This document shows, piece by piece, positions 8,599 through 16,651 of a stretch of 64,000 bases of DNA. Source of the DNA: an uncultured Coprococcus sp. Its GTDB lineage: Bacteria; Bacillota; Clostridia; Lachnospirales; Lachnospiraceae. The DNA is taken from positions 1 to 64,000 of the forward strand of contig CANQTC010000002.1 of the NCBI GenBank assembly GCA_947626675.1, written 5' to 3'. The position numbers and the translations under genes are program-made. The notes under the pieces are model-generated. The model was given only the letters and a program-made list of their open reading frames with translations. It was not told where the DNA came from and did no database searches. Numbering within the stretch: position 1 is the stretch's first letter; each line of letters starts with the position of its first letter.

Positions 8599-8637
8599 AT
8601 AAGAATTCAGAATCTGCTTTTCCAAACATTCAGATTT

Positions 8638-9642
8638 TTAAACTCTTTCATCTGGCATAATCCATGTCCAAAAACTTGTTCCATTATTTAACTTACTTTT
8701 TCCTGAAGTAATTCCCAATTTCTTCTTAGCAGATAAAAGAGTATTTCTTTTAATTCCCCTTTTCGCTGCTTCCTGTAAAATATCATTAGATGCAATCTCC
8801 TTCGATAACCCGAAGAACTCTTTAATAAAGTTTTCCGCAATATCCAGTTTCTTTTTGCCTCGTCCTTCATTCCCCATCAGTAATTCATCAATGGTAATGT
8901 CATATGGACCGATACAAATCATTCCCCTATCTTCCGTCATTTCAAATCCAATGGCATCTCCTGCCGGTGCAAGAGAAGATTTGTCATGTGTCATAATTCT
9001 AATATTAGGTTTATCTCGAAGTCTTGCTACCAGTAACACACTTCTTGCTGTTGCCTGAATATCAATGGAACCTAAGCCTCTATAAGTTGATTTGCTCCCA
9101 GCAGCCTTATTCATATGACCGATAAGAATAACTGCGCAATTGTATTTTTCTGCAATCATTCCCAGATGTTTTAACACCGGTCTTATTTCATTTGCTCTGT
9201 GCATGTCAACCTTAGCTCCGATATAAGCCTGTATTGTATCAAGAATAATCAATTTTGCTCCTGTTTCAACGATTGCTTTCTCAAGCCGGTCATCTGTCAT
9301 ACATAACTCTTTTTCCGTTTCATCAATGACACGTATCATGGAACAGTCCGCCCCGGCCTTTTCCAATCTTGGCTTTATAGTATCATCAATACCATCTTCT
9401 GCTGTCTGATAAATAATATGAATTGGCTCATATGCTTTATCATCATCACAGGGAAGTGGCAAGCCCTTGCTAAGGGCTGCCGCCAACATCAATACAAGTG
9501 TTGTCTTTCCTTCTCCTGGATCTCCTTCAATTATGGTTATCTTTCCATAAGGTATATATGGATACCATAACCACTCCACTTCTTTTGAAACCACATCCTC
9601 CATATGGATAAGCTTCAATTCTACATTCTGCTGTTCATTCAT
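8638..9642 (-). CDS. RepA-like RecA-fold ATPase (AAA_25 type)
   Basis: A 334-residue P-loop ATPase: Walker A GDPGEGKTT near 40, Walker B LIILDT near 135, then ILIGHMNK and a GSIDIQATAR segment typical of RepA-type hexameric helicases and the AAA_25 ATPases found next to mob genes in integrative elements. The C-terminal 80 residues look like a winged-helix region (IKRNTLLSAKKKLGI). It probably unwinds or replicates the element after transfer. The annotated TTG start at 9660 overlaps the previous gene; the ATG at 9642 has AAGGAGG seven bases upstream and is chosen. Confidence 0.75.
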   Translation of the reverse strand: MNEQQNVELKLIHMEDVVSKEVEWLWYPYIPYGKITIIEGDPGEGKTTLVLMLAAALSKGLPLPCDDDKAYEPIHIIYQTAEDGIDDTIKPRLEKAGADCSMIRVIDETEKELCMTDDRLEKAIVETGAKLIILDTIQAYIGAKVDMHRANEIRPVLKHLGMIAEKYNCAVILIGHMNKAAGSKSTYRGLGSIDIQATARSVLLVARLRDKPNIRIMTHDKSSLAPAGDAIGFEMTEDRGMICIGPYDITIDELLMGNEGRGKKKLDIAENFIKEFFGLSKEIASNDILQEAAKRGIKRNTLLSAKKKLGITSGKSKLNNGTSFWTWIMPDERV

Positions 9643-9656
9643 AAACTTCCTCCTTG

Positions 9657-9893
9657 TCAAACTGCTTCTTCATTAAAATAACCTGTTTCTTCCCAAACCC
9701 GTTTATCCGGGCAATAATAGCTATATTCATTTGAATTTCCTACTTTTATTGCCGTTCCAAATTTGAGTATTCCTTGTTGTAATCCCAGCCTTACATACTG
9801 TGCATCCTTCCCTATTGCGCTTGCAATTTCCTTTATCGGTACATTTCTTCCTGTAAAGGCTGGTAAATCAACCTTATAAAGAACTTCTGGCAT
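9657..9893 (-). CDS. Small HTH DNA-binding protein (excisionase-like)
   Basis: A 78-residue protein with a helix-turn-helix-like segment (IKEIASAIGKDAQYVRLGL) followed by a short wing (GTAIKV) and aromatic strands, a pattern often seen in small excisionase or MerR-like proteins of Clostridia elements. The ATG at 9893 is preferred over the GTG at 9902 because AGGTGG lies five bases upstream. It is the first gene after the minus-strand promoter of the control region and is followed closely by the ATPase gene. A role in excision or in controlling the mobilisation genes is inferred from size and position. Confidence 0.55.
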   Translation of the reverse strand: MPEVLYKVDLPAFTGRNVPIKEIASAIGKDAQYVRLGLQQGILKFGTAIKVGNSNEYSYYCPDKRVWEETGYFNEEAV

Positions 9894-9922
9894 ATTTACC
9901 ACCTGTTTCTATAGAGCATTTC

Positions 9923-9969
9923 TTGCTCTGTTATGTTTTGCATTATACAGACCTTTATTTGCTCTGTTA
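9923..9969. repeat. Pair of TTGCTCTGTTA direct repeats in the control region
   Basis: TTGCTCTGTTA occurs exactly at 9923-9933 and 9959-9969, 36 bases apart. One copy covers the minus-strand -35 box and the other lies just downstream of its -10. AGAGCA/TGCTCT around 9914-9929 also forms a short inverted repeat. The placement suggests operator sites for repression of the mobilisation genes. Confidence 0.45.
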
Positions 9970-9970
9970 A
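9942..9970 (-). promoter_or_regulatory. Promoter for HTH-ATPase-relaxase genes
   Basis: On the minus strand TTAACA is followed after 17 bases by a perfect TATAAT. The start point would lie about 40 bases before the small HTH gene. It diverges from the XRE promoter on the other strand. Confidence 0.65.
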
Positions 9971-9987
9971 TAGTTTATAATTAAATG

Positions 9988-10016
9988 TTGACTAATAGAT
10001 ATTAGTATGTTATATT
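9988..10016 (+). promoter_or_regulatory. XRE promoter with palindromic operator
   Basis: TTGACT and TATATT are separated by 17 bases. The palindrome ACTAAT-AGAT-ATTAGT (9991-10006) covers the end of the -35 and the spacer, the classic place for a repressor to block polymerase. The downstream gene encodes a XRE protein, so autoregulation is likely. Confidence 0.65.
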
Positions 10017-10039
10017 TGCAATTACAGGAGGTTGGTGCG

Positions 10040-10471
10040 ATGAATACAGGTAAAAAGATTAAGTTAATTCGAACGTTTCGTGGATTAACTCAAAAAGAAC
10101 TTGGAGAGGCTTGCGGAATACATGAAGTTGCAATCCGCAAATATGAACTTGGAAAGAATCTTCCAAAATCGGAACAGCTTAGAAAAATCGCAGAAGCACT
10201 AAATGTTAATGTAAATTCATTGGTAGAATTTGATATTGAAGCTGATGGAGATGTATTACCATTACTTTTTGCAATTGACGAAGTGTTTGATGTGTCTATT
10301 AAAGACATTGATGGAGAACCCGGAATATTCTTTTCCAACAAAAGTCTCATACAATTTCTAAAAGACTGGCAGGCAATGAAGGAATTACTTGCTTCTGGTA
10401 GCCAGACTCAAGACAATTATGAGATTTGGAAAACAATTCGTCCAAATGTAACAAAAGTAACCCACGAATAA
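10040..10471 (+). CDS. XRE-family transcriptional regulator
   Basis: A 143-residue protein with an N-terminal Cro/C1-type helix-turn-helix (about 3-60: KIKLIRTFRGLTQKELGEA, then EVAIRKYELGKN). The remainder is acidic and unassigned and may serve for dimerisation or signal sensing. The ORF track begins at an upstream ATG (10007) that overlaps the -10 box; the ATG at 10040 with AGGAGG eight bases upstream is the real start. It lies between the mobilisation genes and the integrase, the usual place for the repressor that keeps an integrated element quiet. Confidence 0.85.
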   Translation: MNTGKKIKLIRTFRGLTQKELGEACGIHEVAIRKYELGKNLPKSEQLRKIAEALNVNVNSLVEFDIEADGDVLPLLFAIDEVFDVSIKDIDGEPGIFFSNKSLIQFLKDWQAMKELLASGSQTQDNYEIWKTIRPNVTKVTHE

Positions 10472-10528
10472 TAATCATTTTACACCTTTGCTATCAGCTT
10501 TCTAGTAAATAGCGAAAGGATGGTGCTT

Positions 10529-11583
10529 ATGAAGTTACCCAACGGATACGGAAGTGTTGTAAAACTTTCCGGCAAAAGAAGAAGACCTTATCAAGTGCGA
10601 AAAACGATAGGCTGGCACTATGATAAGGAAAAAGACAAACAGGTTCAGGATATGATTACGATTGGATATGCAGCTACAAAGGCAGAAGCCTTGCAGATAC
10701 TTGCGGAATACAATAATAATCCATTTGACACCAAGACTGCTAAGATGACCTTTTCAGATGTATATGAAGAATGGTCAAAGCGTAAGTTTCCAACTATTTC
10801 TGAATCTAATGTAAAAGGATACTCTGCTTCATATAAAGCGTGTGAATCCCTTTACAACAAAGTATTCAAGGATATTAAGCTAGTTGATTTACAGACTGTC
10901 ATTGATACGTGTGGCAAGAATTTCCCCACACTAAAGAAAATCAAAGGGTTATTCAATCAGCTATATGACTATGCCTTGAAGAATGATATTTGCAACAAAG
11001 ACTATTCCAGCTACGTGGATGTCGCTCAGTATAAGGATCGTAATCCTAACAAATATGACAGAAACAAATTTGAAAAAAACGAAATTGATATGATATGGGA
11101 GCAAAAGGAAGATAAATATTATCAGATTGTATTAATGCTTCTATACAGTGGAGTTCGAGTTTCAGAATTGCTGGATTTGAAAAAAGAAAATGTTCATCTG
11201 GAAGAACAGTATTTTGATGTTATCTGTAGTAAAATAGAAAATGGTATTCGAAAGGTTCCCATAACAGATAAGCTTCTGCCATACTACAAAAACTGGTATG
11301 AATCCTGTCCGGAATGTGAATATCTACTTCACACAGAGGAAGGAAATCATTTCCTATACCGAAACTACTACGATAGCTATTTTAAACCTTTAATGGAACA
11401 GTTAAATATTAATCGTACGCCCATTGTTGTAGGCATACCTGCATTTCAATGTTAGCGGAAGCCGGTGTGAATCAGACGATAATCAAAAAGATTGTAGGAC
11501 ACTCCGGTGCTATGACTTTGACCGAAAAAGTATATACCCACTTTAATGTTAAGGATCTTATAGATGAGATTAATAAGATTTAA
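10529..11583 (+). pseudogene. Tyrosine recombinase/integrase, frameshifted near the active site
   Basis: The open part (MKLPNGYGSVVKLSGKRRRP...) has the N-terminal DNA-binding and core-binding domains and the first catalytic Arg (GVRVSELLDL) of a phage-type integrase. It runs off frame at 11420-11422 (a CCC run) and stops at 11455. In the neighbouring frame the missing end continues at once: HCCRHTCISMLAEAG (HxxRH box), then GHSGAMTLTEKVYTHF with the catalytic Tyr, to a TAA at 11581. One lost C explains everything. The truncated product lacks HxxRH and Tyr and should be inactive. The ATG at 10529 is chosen, as GAAAGGA overlaps the ATG at 10520. Confidence 0.85.
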
Positions 11584-11592
11584 ATTTAAGAA

Positions 11593-11628
11593 AGGACATT
11601 CCCCAGTATTTCTACTGAAAAATGTCCT
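11593..11628. terminator. Hairpin after the integrase, possible two-way terminator
   Basis: AGGACATT and AATGTCCT pair perfectly, with a nested CAGTA/TACTG. The plus-strand side lacks a good T run, but on the minus strand the stem is followed by TTTCTT, so it may stop transcripts coming from rpsI as well as from the integrase. No other terminator is seen behind rpsI. Confidence 0.4.
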
Positions 11629-11645
11629 ATACATATCATAATCTT

Positions 11646-11675
11646 TGTTGCATACCTGTTGCATATGTGTTGCAT
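11646..11675 (+). repeat. Three phased TGTTGCAT repeats at the right end
   Basis: TGTTGCAT occurs at 11646, 11657 and 11668, an exact 11-base step, that is one turn of helix. The middle unit extends to the 15-base match with 272-286. Such phased short repeats next to an integrase gene fit arm-type binding sites. The core crossover site should be nearby, between here and rpsI. Confidence 0.55.
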
Positions 11676-11766
11676 TTGATGTAAATCCCAGCACATCTGA
11701 CAACTTTCCACAACTTCTGTAACCCTTGTAAAATGGGCTTTTCTTGATATCTTTGTTTCCGAAAGA

Positions 11767-12165
11767 TTATCTCTTTGAGAACTGAGGAGCTCTTCTCGCA
11801 GCCTTTAAGCCGTACTTCTTTCTCTCCTTCATTCTTGGGTCTCTTGTAAGGTATCCTGCCTTCTTGAGGATTGGTCTGTACTGCTCTGAGTCAACCTCAA
11901 GTAATGCTCTTGAAATACCATGTCTGATAGCACCAGCCTGACCTGTGAAGCCACCGCCCTTTACATTAACCTTTACGTCATATTTACCTTCTGTGCCTGT
12001 AGCAACAAGAGGCTGTTTCACGATAACCTTTAATGTATCAAGACCGAAATACTCTTCCATGTCTTTCTTGTTTATTGTAATCTTACCAGTACCAGGAGCA
12101 ATATAAACTCTGGCGATACTGCTTTTTCTTCTTCCTGTTCCATAGAACTTTGTTGTCTTAGCCAT
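11767..12165 (-). CDS. rpsI: 30S ribosomal protein S9
   Basis: A 132-residue protein starting [16 protein letters not shown] and ending in the conserved basic tail RRAPQFSKR, which reaches into the decoding site against P-site tRNA. Length and ends match bacterial S9, so the gene is intact although the mobile element begins right behind it. It follows rplM by 18 bases as in nearly all bacteria and is expressed from the rplM promoter. Confidence 0.97.
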   Translation of the reverse strand: MAKTTKFYGTGRRKSSIARVYIAPGTGKITINKKDMEEYFGLDTLKVIVKQPLVATGTEGKYDVKVNVKGGGFTGQAGAIRHGISRALLEVDSEQYRPILKKAGYLTRDPRMKERKKYGLKAARRAPQFSKR

Positions 12166-12183
12166 TTCTTATAATCCTCCCTC

Positions 12184-12618
12184 TTAGTACTTAATCTCTA
12201 AAACTTCCGGCTGCTGAGCCTGATGCTTATGCTCAGGACCTGCATATACATGAAGCTTATCAATCATGCTTCTTCCAAGTGGTCCTTTTGGAAGCATACC
12301 TTTAACTGCTAAACGGATTACATCCTCCGGCTTCTTAGCCATCTTCTCTTTTAATGTTGTCTCTTTCATACCGCCAACATAATCTGAATGATTATAATAA
12401 ATCTTCTGCTCCATCTTCTTACCGGTTACTTTAATCTTGTCAGCGTTTACAACTATTACATAATCACCAGTATCAATATGTGGTGTAAATGTCGGCTTAT
12501 TCTTGCCTCTTAATATGCTTGCTATCTCTGAAGATAAACGTCCTAAAGTATGTCCTGTAGCGTCAACTACATACCACTTTCTCTCTATTGTTGATGGGCT
12601 TGCCATAAAGCTCTTCAT
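12184..12618 (-). CDS. rplM: 50S ribosomal protein L13
   Basis: A 144-residue L13 ([15 protein letters not shown]...[17 protein letters not shown]...GPLGRSM). It is an early assembly protein of the large subunit that binds 23S rRNA. The ORF track extends the frame 32 codons upstream into the leader; the ATG at 12618 with AGGAGG seven bases upstream is the right start. It is first in a two-gene operon with rpsI and is preceded by a consensus promoter and a structured leader that is probably the feedback target of L13. Confidence 0.97.
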   Translation of the reverse strand: MKSFMASPSTIERKWYVVDATGHTLGRLSSEIASILRGKNKPTFTPHIDTGDYVIVVNADKIKVTGKKMEQKIYYNHSDYVGGMKETTLKEKMAKKPEDVIRLAVKGMLPKGPLGRSMIDKLHVYAGPEHKHQAQQPEVLEIKY

Positions 12619-12624
12619 CGTGGT

Positions 12625-12714
12625 ACCTCCTAAAAAATTTAAAATAATATGGTATATATCAATACGCTGCTTACCGGGGCATTGGTTCACAGTGTATATA
12701 TAAACTTCACACAT
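12625..12714 (-). ncRNA. Putative L13 leader (autoregulatory)
   Basis: About 95 bases lie between the predicted transcript start and the rplM start codon. They include TATATAT and ATATATA arms that can pair around a GC-rich middle (CCAATGCCCCGGTAAGCAGCG). Firmicutes are known to have an L13-binding leader here (Rfam L13_leader). Position and fold fit, but I could not compare it with the family model. Confidence 0.5.
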
Positions 12715-12720
12715 CTACAC

Positions 12721-12749
12721 ATTATATTATACTCAACCGGGCGTGTCAA
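12721..12749 (-). promoter_or_regulatory. Consensus promoter for rplM-rpsI
   Basis: On the minus strand TTGACA is followed after exactly 17 bases by TATAAT, both perfect matches to the housekeeping sigma consensus. This fits strong expression of ribosomal genes. Confidence 0.85.
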
Positions 12750-12807
12750 CGAATTTTTTCCATTTTTATTGCAATTTTTTCATTCAAAAATTTTTGCATT
12801 TTTCATT

Positions 12808-14205
12808 TTATTCAATCTTTAAATATGGCTCACACAGAAAGTCCGTAAAATCCTCCGGCTCGAAGTCACAATCGCCGCCAGAATATTGTACATGAACATG
12901 GATGCAGCAGTCACTGTCACAGTTTGGCAAATCCCTATAGAAATTCACTAACCTCCATACGTTATTTTTGTATTTTGTTTTCTGATTCACGCAATACCAC
13001 TCCGTACCGTCATCTGCCTCAATCAGGCTCATCTCATTTGTTTCACATGCATTGTCATAATATTTATACCATTCTTCCGCACTGTGTTCCGCAGTATATT
13101 TTTCAAATTGTACATCAAAATAATGCTTTTGTTTTCCTTCTATTTTGCCGCCTTTTGCCCATGTATTCAAGGATTTTCCATCTGACTCTTCATATGGCTC
13201 ATATCTTTCCGGCAAAGTCACTGTCACTTTTGTAGAGCCATCTTCTGTAAATATCTCATACGATGGTCCAAGTTTTTCTTCTTCCGTACTGTTTTCCTTT
13301 GAATACGCTTCTGATTTTTCTGCTTCATCTGCGCCTGTATTTTTTAATCCGTCATCTGAATTATCTGCGGTTACTTCTGAAACAATTTCTCTGTCATCTC
13401 TCGGATTATTCTCTTCCTTCCTTACGTTCAAAACTATAGCCGCCGCAGTACCGGCAACAACTGCTGTCGCTGCTGCTCCAACTGCTATTTTAAACTTTGC
13501 TGCTTTTAATATCGCTTTTACACCTTTTCCTGCCGCCTCTAAAAATGCCGGTGCAGCATACGGTACATACATATTTTGTACCTCTGCAACAAGAAGACTT
13601 GTGAGAAATGGCAAGGCAGCAACCGAATAAAGCTTATCGCCGCTTTTCTTTTCATACTGCTCTACACCTGCCTTGATTTTTCCTCTTGCTGCGCTCAAAC
13701 GATATGTCACTGTTCCGACCGGACATCCCATCAGCTCGGCAATTTCCGCCGCGGTCAGACCGTCAAAATAATAAAGAATAACGGTTTGATATAATGTATC
13801 CGACAGGCTGGTTTTCATAATATTTAACACAAGCTGCCTTTTTTCCTGACTCGCTGCATACTCCTCAGGAAGAAAATTTTCATTTTCCTCTAAAACAGAA
13901 TTTTCTATCTCCTCATCCTTCACCAGCTCAGGTTTCTTCTTTTTTAAATAATTCATGCTTTTATTTGCGGCAATTCTTGCAACCCATGCCATGAATTTAT
14001 CAGGCTCATTCAAGCTGTTTAACTGCTCAAATGCAGTCAGATAAACATCCTGTGCCAAATCAAGTGCATCCTGTTCGTTTTTTAAAAAGCTGATACATGT
14101 AAAATAAACCGCTCTGTAACTTAGAGCATACAGCCGTTCAAATGCTTTTTTGTCCCCTTCGGCTGCTGTCTTTACTAACTGCTCTACGTTGTCTGCATTA
14201 TTCAT
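12808..14205 (-). CDS. ECF-type sigma factor with transmembrane and extracytoplasmic C-terminal domain
   Basis: A 465-residue protein. Residues 10-80 match sigma region 2 (QDALDLAQDVYLTAFEQL) and 130-185 match region 4 (YFDGLTAAEIAELMGCPVGTVTYRL). Then comes something unusual: an Ala/Val-rich membrane segment (about 238-260), an acidic linker and a 150-residue domain ending CDFEPEDFTDFLCEPYLKIE. The last part should lie outside the cell, tethering the sigma factor to the membrane, perhaps as a built-in sensor in place of a separate anti-sigma factor. It is preceded by GGAGGG nine bases before ATG. The paralogue upstream shares the membrane segment and domain. The target regulon is unknown. 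Confidence 0.75.
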   Translation of the reverse strand: MNNADNVEQLVKTAAEGDKKAFERLYALSYRAVYFTCISFLKNEQDALDLAQDVYLTAFEQLNSLNEPDKFMAWVARIAANKSMNYLKKKKPELVKDEEIENSVLEENENFLPEEYAASQEKRQLVLNIMKTSLSDTLYQTVILYYFDGLTAAEIAELMGCPVGTVTYRLSAARGKIKAGVEQYEKKSGDKLYSVAALPFLTSLLVAEVQNMYVPYAAPAFLEAAGKGVKAILKAAKFKIAVGAAATAVVAGTAAAIVLNVRKEENNPRDDREIVSEVTADNSDDGLKNTGADEAEKSEAYSKENSTEEEKLGPSYEIFTEDGSTKVTVTLPERYEPYEESDGKSLNTWAKGGKIEGKQKHYFDVQFEKYTAEHSAEEWYKYYDNACETNEMSLIEADDGTEWYCVNQKTKYKNNVWRLVNFYRDLPNCDSDCCIHVHVQYSGGDCDFEPEDFTDFLCEPYLKIE

Positions 14206-14322
14206 CCTGCGTTTCCCTCCTGCTCTGCCCTTTTAAATCTATCCCATATTGTATATACGACTCTTTTTTTGCTTTTCTAAATAGCCCGCTCATTACATTT
14301 TATACCTTTTAATACTTCAATT

Positions 14323-15654
14323 TTAATTATATTTTTCAATCTTAAGAGCCGAACTGCTTAACAAATCCGTAAAATCTTCCGGTTTTAAATCATCACCATT
14401 AAAATTATAAATCTTCACATATATACAGCAAGGGTCTTCCTCATTGCAAGTCGGCAAATCAGCACAAAAATAAAGGGTCTTGTCGTAATCAATATCATCC
14501 TCCGCAAATACATGCTGCTCTACCTGATTGAGATAAAGCCATTTCATTCCATTCTCACCCTCTATTACACCCGTTTCGCTTGTTACACCATCATTTCCCA
14601 GTTGTCCGTTTTTTTGCCAAAAATCAATACGCTCCTGTGCGTTTTTATCAAACGCAATCCAAAGATAGTTTCCGCTATCTGATTTATTATATGAAATGTA
14701 TGTATCCGTTTTTTCCTTGATAACATATTCTTTCGGCATTGTCACTATTGCCTTCGTACAAAATTCATCCGAACCAATTGGTATATCAAAGTCCCTACTG
14801 ACAATTTCGTTATCAGCAAGCTTCGGACTGCCTGCCTCCGCTGATTCTTCTGATAATTCTGTACTTGTTGCTATCCCATCACCTTTTTCAATCTTAAGCG
14901 TCGGTTCGCATAATAAATCAGTAAAATCTTCCGGCTCAAGTTCACATTTTCTGTCATAGTGACCTACCATAAAACAGATACATCCATCATCCTCACCGGT
15001 CGGTAAATCCTTGAAGAAATAAAGAAGTCTGTCGCCATCATCCTCTATCTGATTTAAACAATACCATTCGCTGCTATCGTCTGCCGTAATCTGGCTCAGC
15101 TCATTTTTTTCACACGCTGCGCTGTGTAATCCTTTCCACCAGTCAGCATTATACTCTGCCTTCTGACTGTCAAACCATATGTCTATATAATGTTCGCCGT
15201 TGATTCTACCGCTTTTCGCACTGAATGTCAGTTTTTTTCCAATATTGTCTTCATATGTAACATTCTCATATTCCTTTGGCAATGTGACTGTAACCTTTGC
15301 AGAATTATCTTCATTGAAAATTTCGTATGAATCTCCTGTGCTTTCTGCTTCGTTACGCACCTCATTTGCTTCTGCATTTCCCGAGGCATCATTTTCCTTT
15401 TCTGAAATATCTGCATTATCTTTCTCATCTGCTGTAGGCGTATTATCTGCCGCTTCTTCTGTTACAACACCTCTGTCATCTGTGAGCTTGTTCTTATCTT
15501 TGCCTGCGCCCACAATTATAACTGCGATAACTCCCCCAACAACCGCTGCCGCTGCGATTCCGGCTGCAATTTTAATCTTTGTTGTTTTTAACATAGCTTT
15601 TACTCCTTTTCCTGCCATTTCTGCATATCCATTGTATTTGGAACGTAACATCAT
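14323..15654 (-). CDS. Membrane-anchored protein with two copies of the sigma-factor C-terminal domain
   Basis: A 443-residue protein that starts near a stretch homologous to the middle of the neighbouring sigma factor (AGKGVKAMLKTTKIKIA against AGKGVKAILKAAKFKIA), then has a membrane helix, an acidic linker, and two tandem copies of the sigma factor's outer domain (each ending EPEDFTDLL.. or KPEDFTDLL..LKIE). The sigma regions are absent. No good ribosome binding site lies close to the ATG at 15654; AGAGG is about 29 bases upstream, and the frame stays open above it, so the true start is uncertain. It looks like a duplicated and truncated sigma gene that kept and doubled the sensing part. 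It may compete with or modulate its neighbour. Confidence 0.6.
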   Translation of the reverse strand: MMLRSKYNGYAEMAGKGVKAMLKTTKIKIAAGIAAAAVVGGVIAVIIVGAGKDKNKLTDDRGVVTEEAADNTPTADEKDNADISEKENDASGNAEANEVRNEAESTGDSYEIFNEDNSAKVTVTLPKEYENVTYEDNIGKKLTFSAKSGRINGEHYIDIWFDSQKAEYNADWWKGLHSAACEKNELSQITADDSSEWYCLNQIEDDGDRLLYFFKDLPTGEDDGCICFMVGHYDRKCELEPEDFTDLLCEPTLKIEKGDGIATSTELSEESAEAGSPKLADNEIVSRDFDIPIGSDEFCTKAIVTMPKEYVIKEKTDTYISYNKSDSGNYLWIAFDKNAQERIDFWQKNGQLGNDGVTSETGVIEGENGMKWLYLNQVEQHVFAEDDIDYDKTLYFCADLPTCNEEDPCCIYVKIYNFNGDDLKPEDFTDLLSSSALKIEKYN

Positions 15655-15750
15655 TTGTATTAGCCATAATACATTTTTCCTCTGAATACTTGTTCCTCTT
15701 TATATAGACAAATCTAAATATCATTTTATTGGCTTTTTTCAAAAAAATTT

Positions 15751-16491
15751 TTATTTTAAATATTCAATTCCCACAAGTGTCAATCCCCTTGCCTCCGCTG
15801 TAGGGCCTGCCTTGCTTCTGTCCTTTGCAAGCAGAATTTCCTGCACATACGAAGGCTCATACATTCCCATGCCGCATTTTAAAAGCGTTCCCATAATAAT
15901 TCTTACCATATTATATAAGAAGCCCGTACCGCAAATCCGCATGGTAATCATGCTTCCCTCCTTCGTGAATTGAATATCCGTCACGTTCCGCACTGTGCTT
16001 TCCACCTGTGTCCTCGGTGAACAAAAGGATTTAAAATCATGTTCACCTATCAGATATGCTGCCGCCTCCTGCATTCGTTCTATATCGATATGAAAATAAA
16101 CAAATTTAGAATACAAGCGGACTGTTGGATTCGGAAATCGGTCGTTCCATATTTTATACTCATACGTTTTAATCGTATCACAATAACGAGGATGAAAATT
16201 ATCGGCAACCTGACAGGAGTCCGTAATGACAATATCCTCCGGCAGTCTTTGATTCAGTGCAAATGATAACTTATCCGGCGGTATCCTTGTCGCAGTATCA
16301 AATACCGCCACATTCCCAAGTGCATGTACACCCGAATCCGTACGGCTTGCACCTATTATATGAATATCCTCACCAAGCAGCCCTGAAAGTTCACGATTAA
16401 GCACCTCTTCAATCGTTATTCCATTGTTCTGTATCTGCCATCCACAATAATTCGTTCCATCATATGCAACAGTTAATTTTACGCGCACCAT
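15751..16491 (-). CDS. truA: tRNA pseudouridine synthase A
   Basis: A 246-residue TruA: KLTVAYDGTNYCGWQ at the N-terminus, the catalytic Asp in SRTDSGVHA near 53, and the GTGFLYNMVRIIMGTLL motif in the C-terminal half. It converts uridines 38-40 of the tRNA anticodon arm to pseudouridine. The second ATG (16491) has AAAGGA at the best distance; the first (16497) is too close to it. truA normally lies between ecfT and rplM in Firmicutes; here extra genes have been placed on either side. Confidence 0.93.
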   Translation of the reverse strand: MVRVKLTVAYDGTNYCGWQIQNNGITIEEVLNRELSGLLGEDIHIIGASRTDSGVHALGNVAVFDTATRIPPDKLSFALNQRLPEDIVITDSCQVADNFHPRYCDTIKTYEYKIWNDRFPNPTVRLYSKFVYFHIDIERMQEAAAYLIGEHDFKSFCSPRTQVESTVRNVTDIQFTKEGSMITMRICGTGFLYNMVRIIMGTLLKCGMGMYEPSYVQEILLAKDRSKAGPTAEARGLTLVGIEYLK

Positions 16492-16651
16492 TTGCATTTC
16501 CTTTCTAATATATGTATGAAGCCAAACTTCTATATTGGATTTTACACATTGTTCCTGCTATAAGCAAGTCCAAAATCATATACGAGTCGAACGATAAGCA
16601 GCTTTGCGCATATAGTAAATAAAACGCAAAACTATAAAGGTATGAAAAAAT

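Larger units (their letters stand above)
272..11671. mobile_element. Candidate integrative mobilizable element with R-M/TrlF cargo
   Basis: The block holds a MobV relaxase, a RepA-like ATPase, an excisionase-sized HTH protein, a XRE repressor and a tyrosine integrase lying at the right edge. It is visibly more AT-rich than the ribosomal genes beside it. A 15-base direct repeat (TGTTGCATATGTGTT) lies at both ends. There are no type IV secretion genes, so it would have to be mobilised by a helper. The limits given are those of the repeat and not proven att sites; the true left end may be further left or outside the window. The frameshifted integrase suggests the element is now stuck. Confidence 0.6.

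Noticed and set aside
13145-13630. 161-residue antisense ORF opposite the sigma factor, and a similar one at 15200-15685
   Set aside because: Both are Ser/Ala-rich mirror translations of the acidic linker and membrane segment on the other strand; their likeness to each other follows from the paralogy of the real genes.
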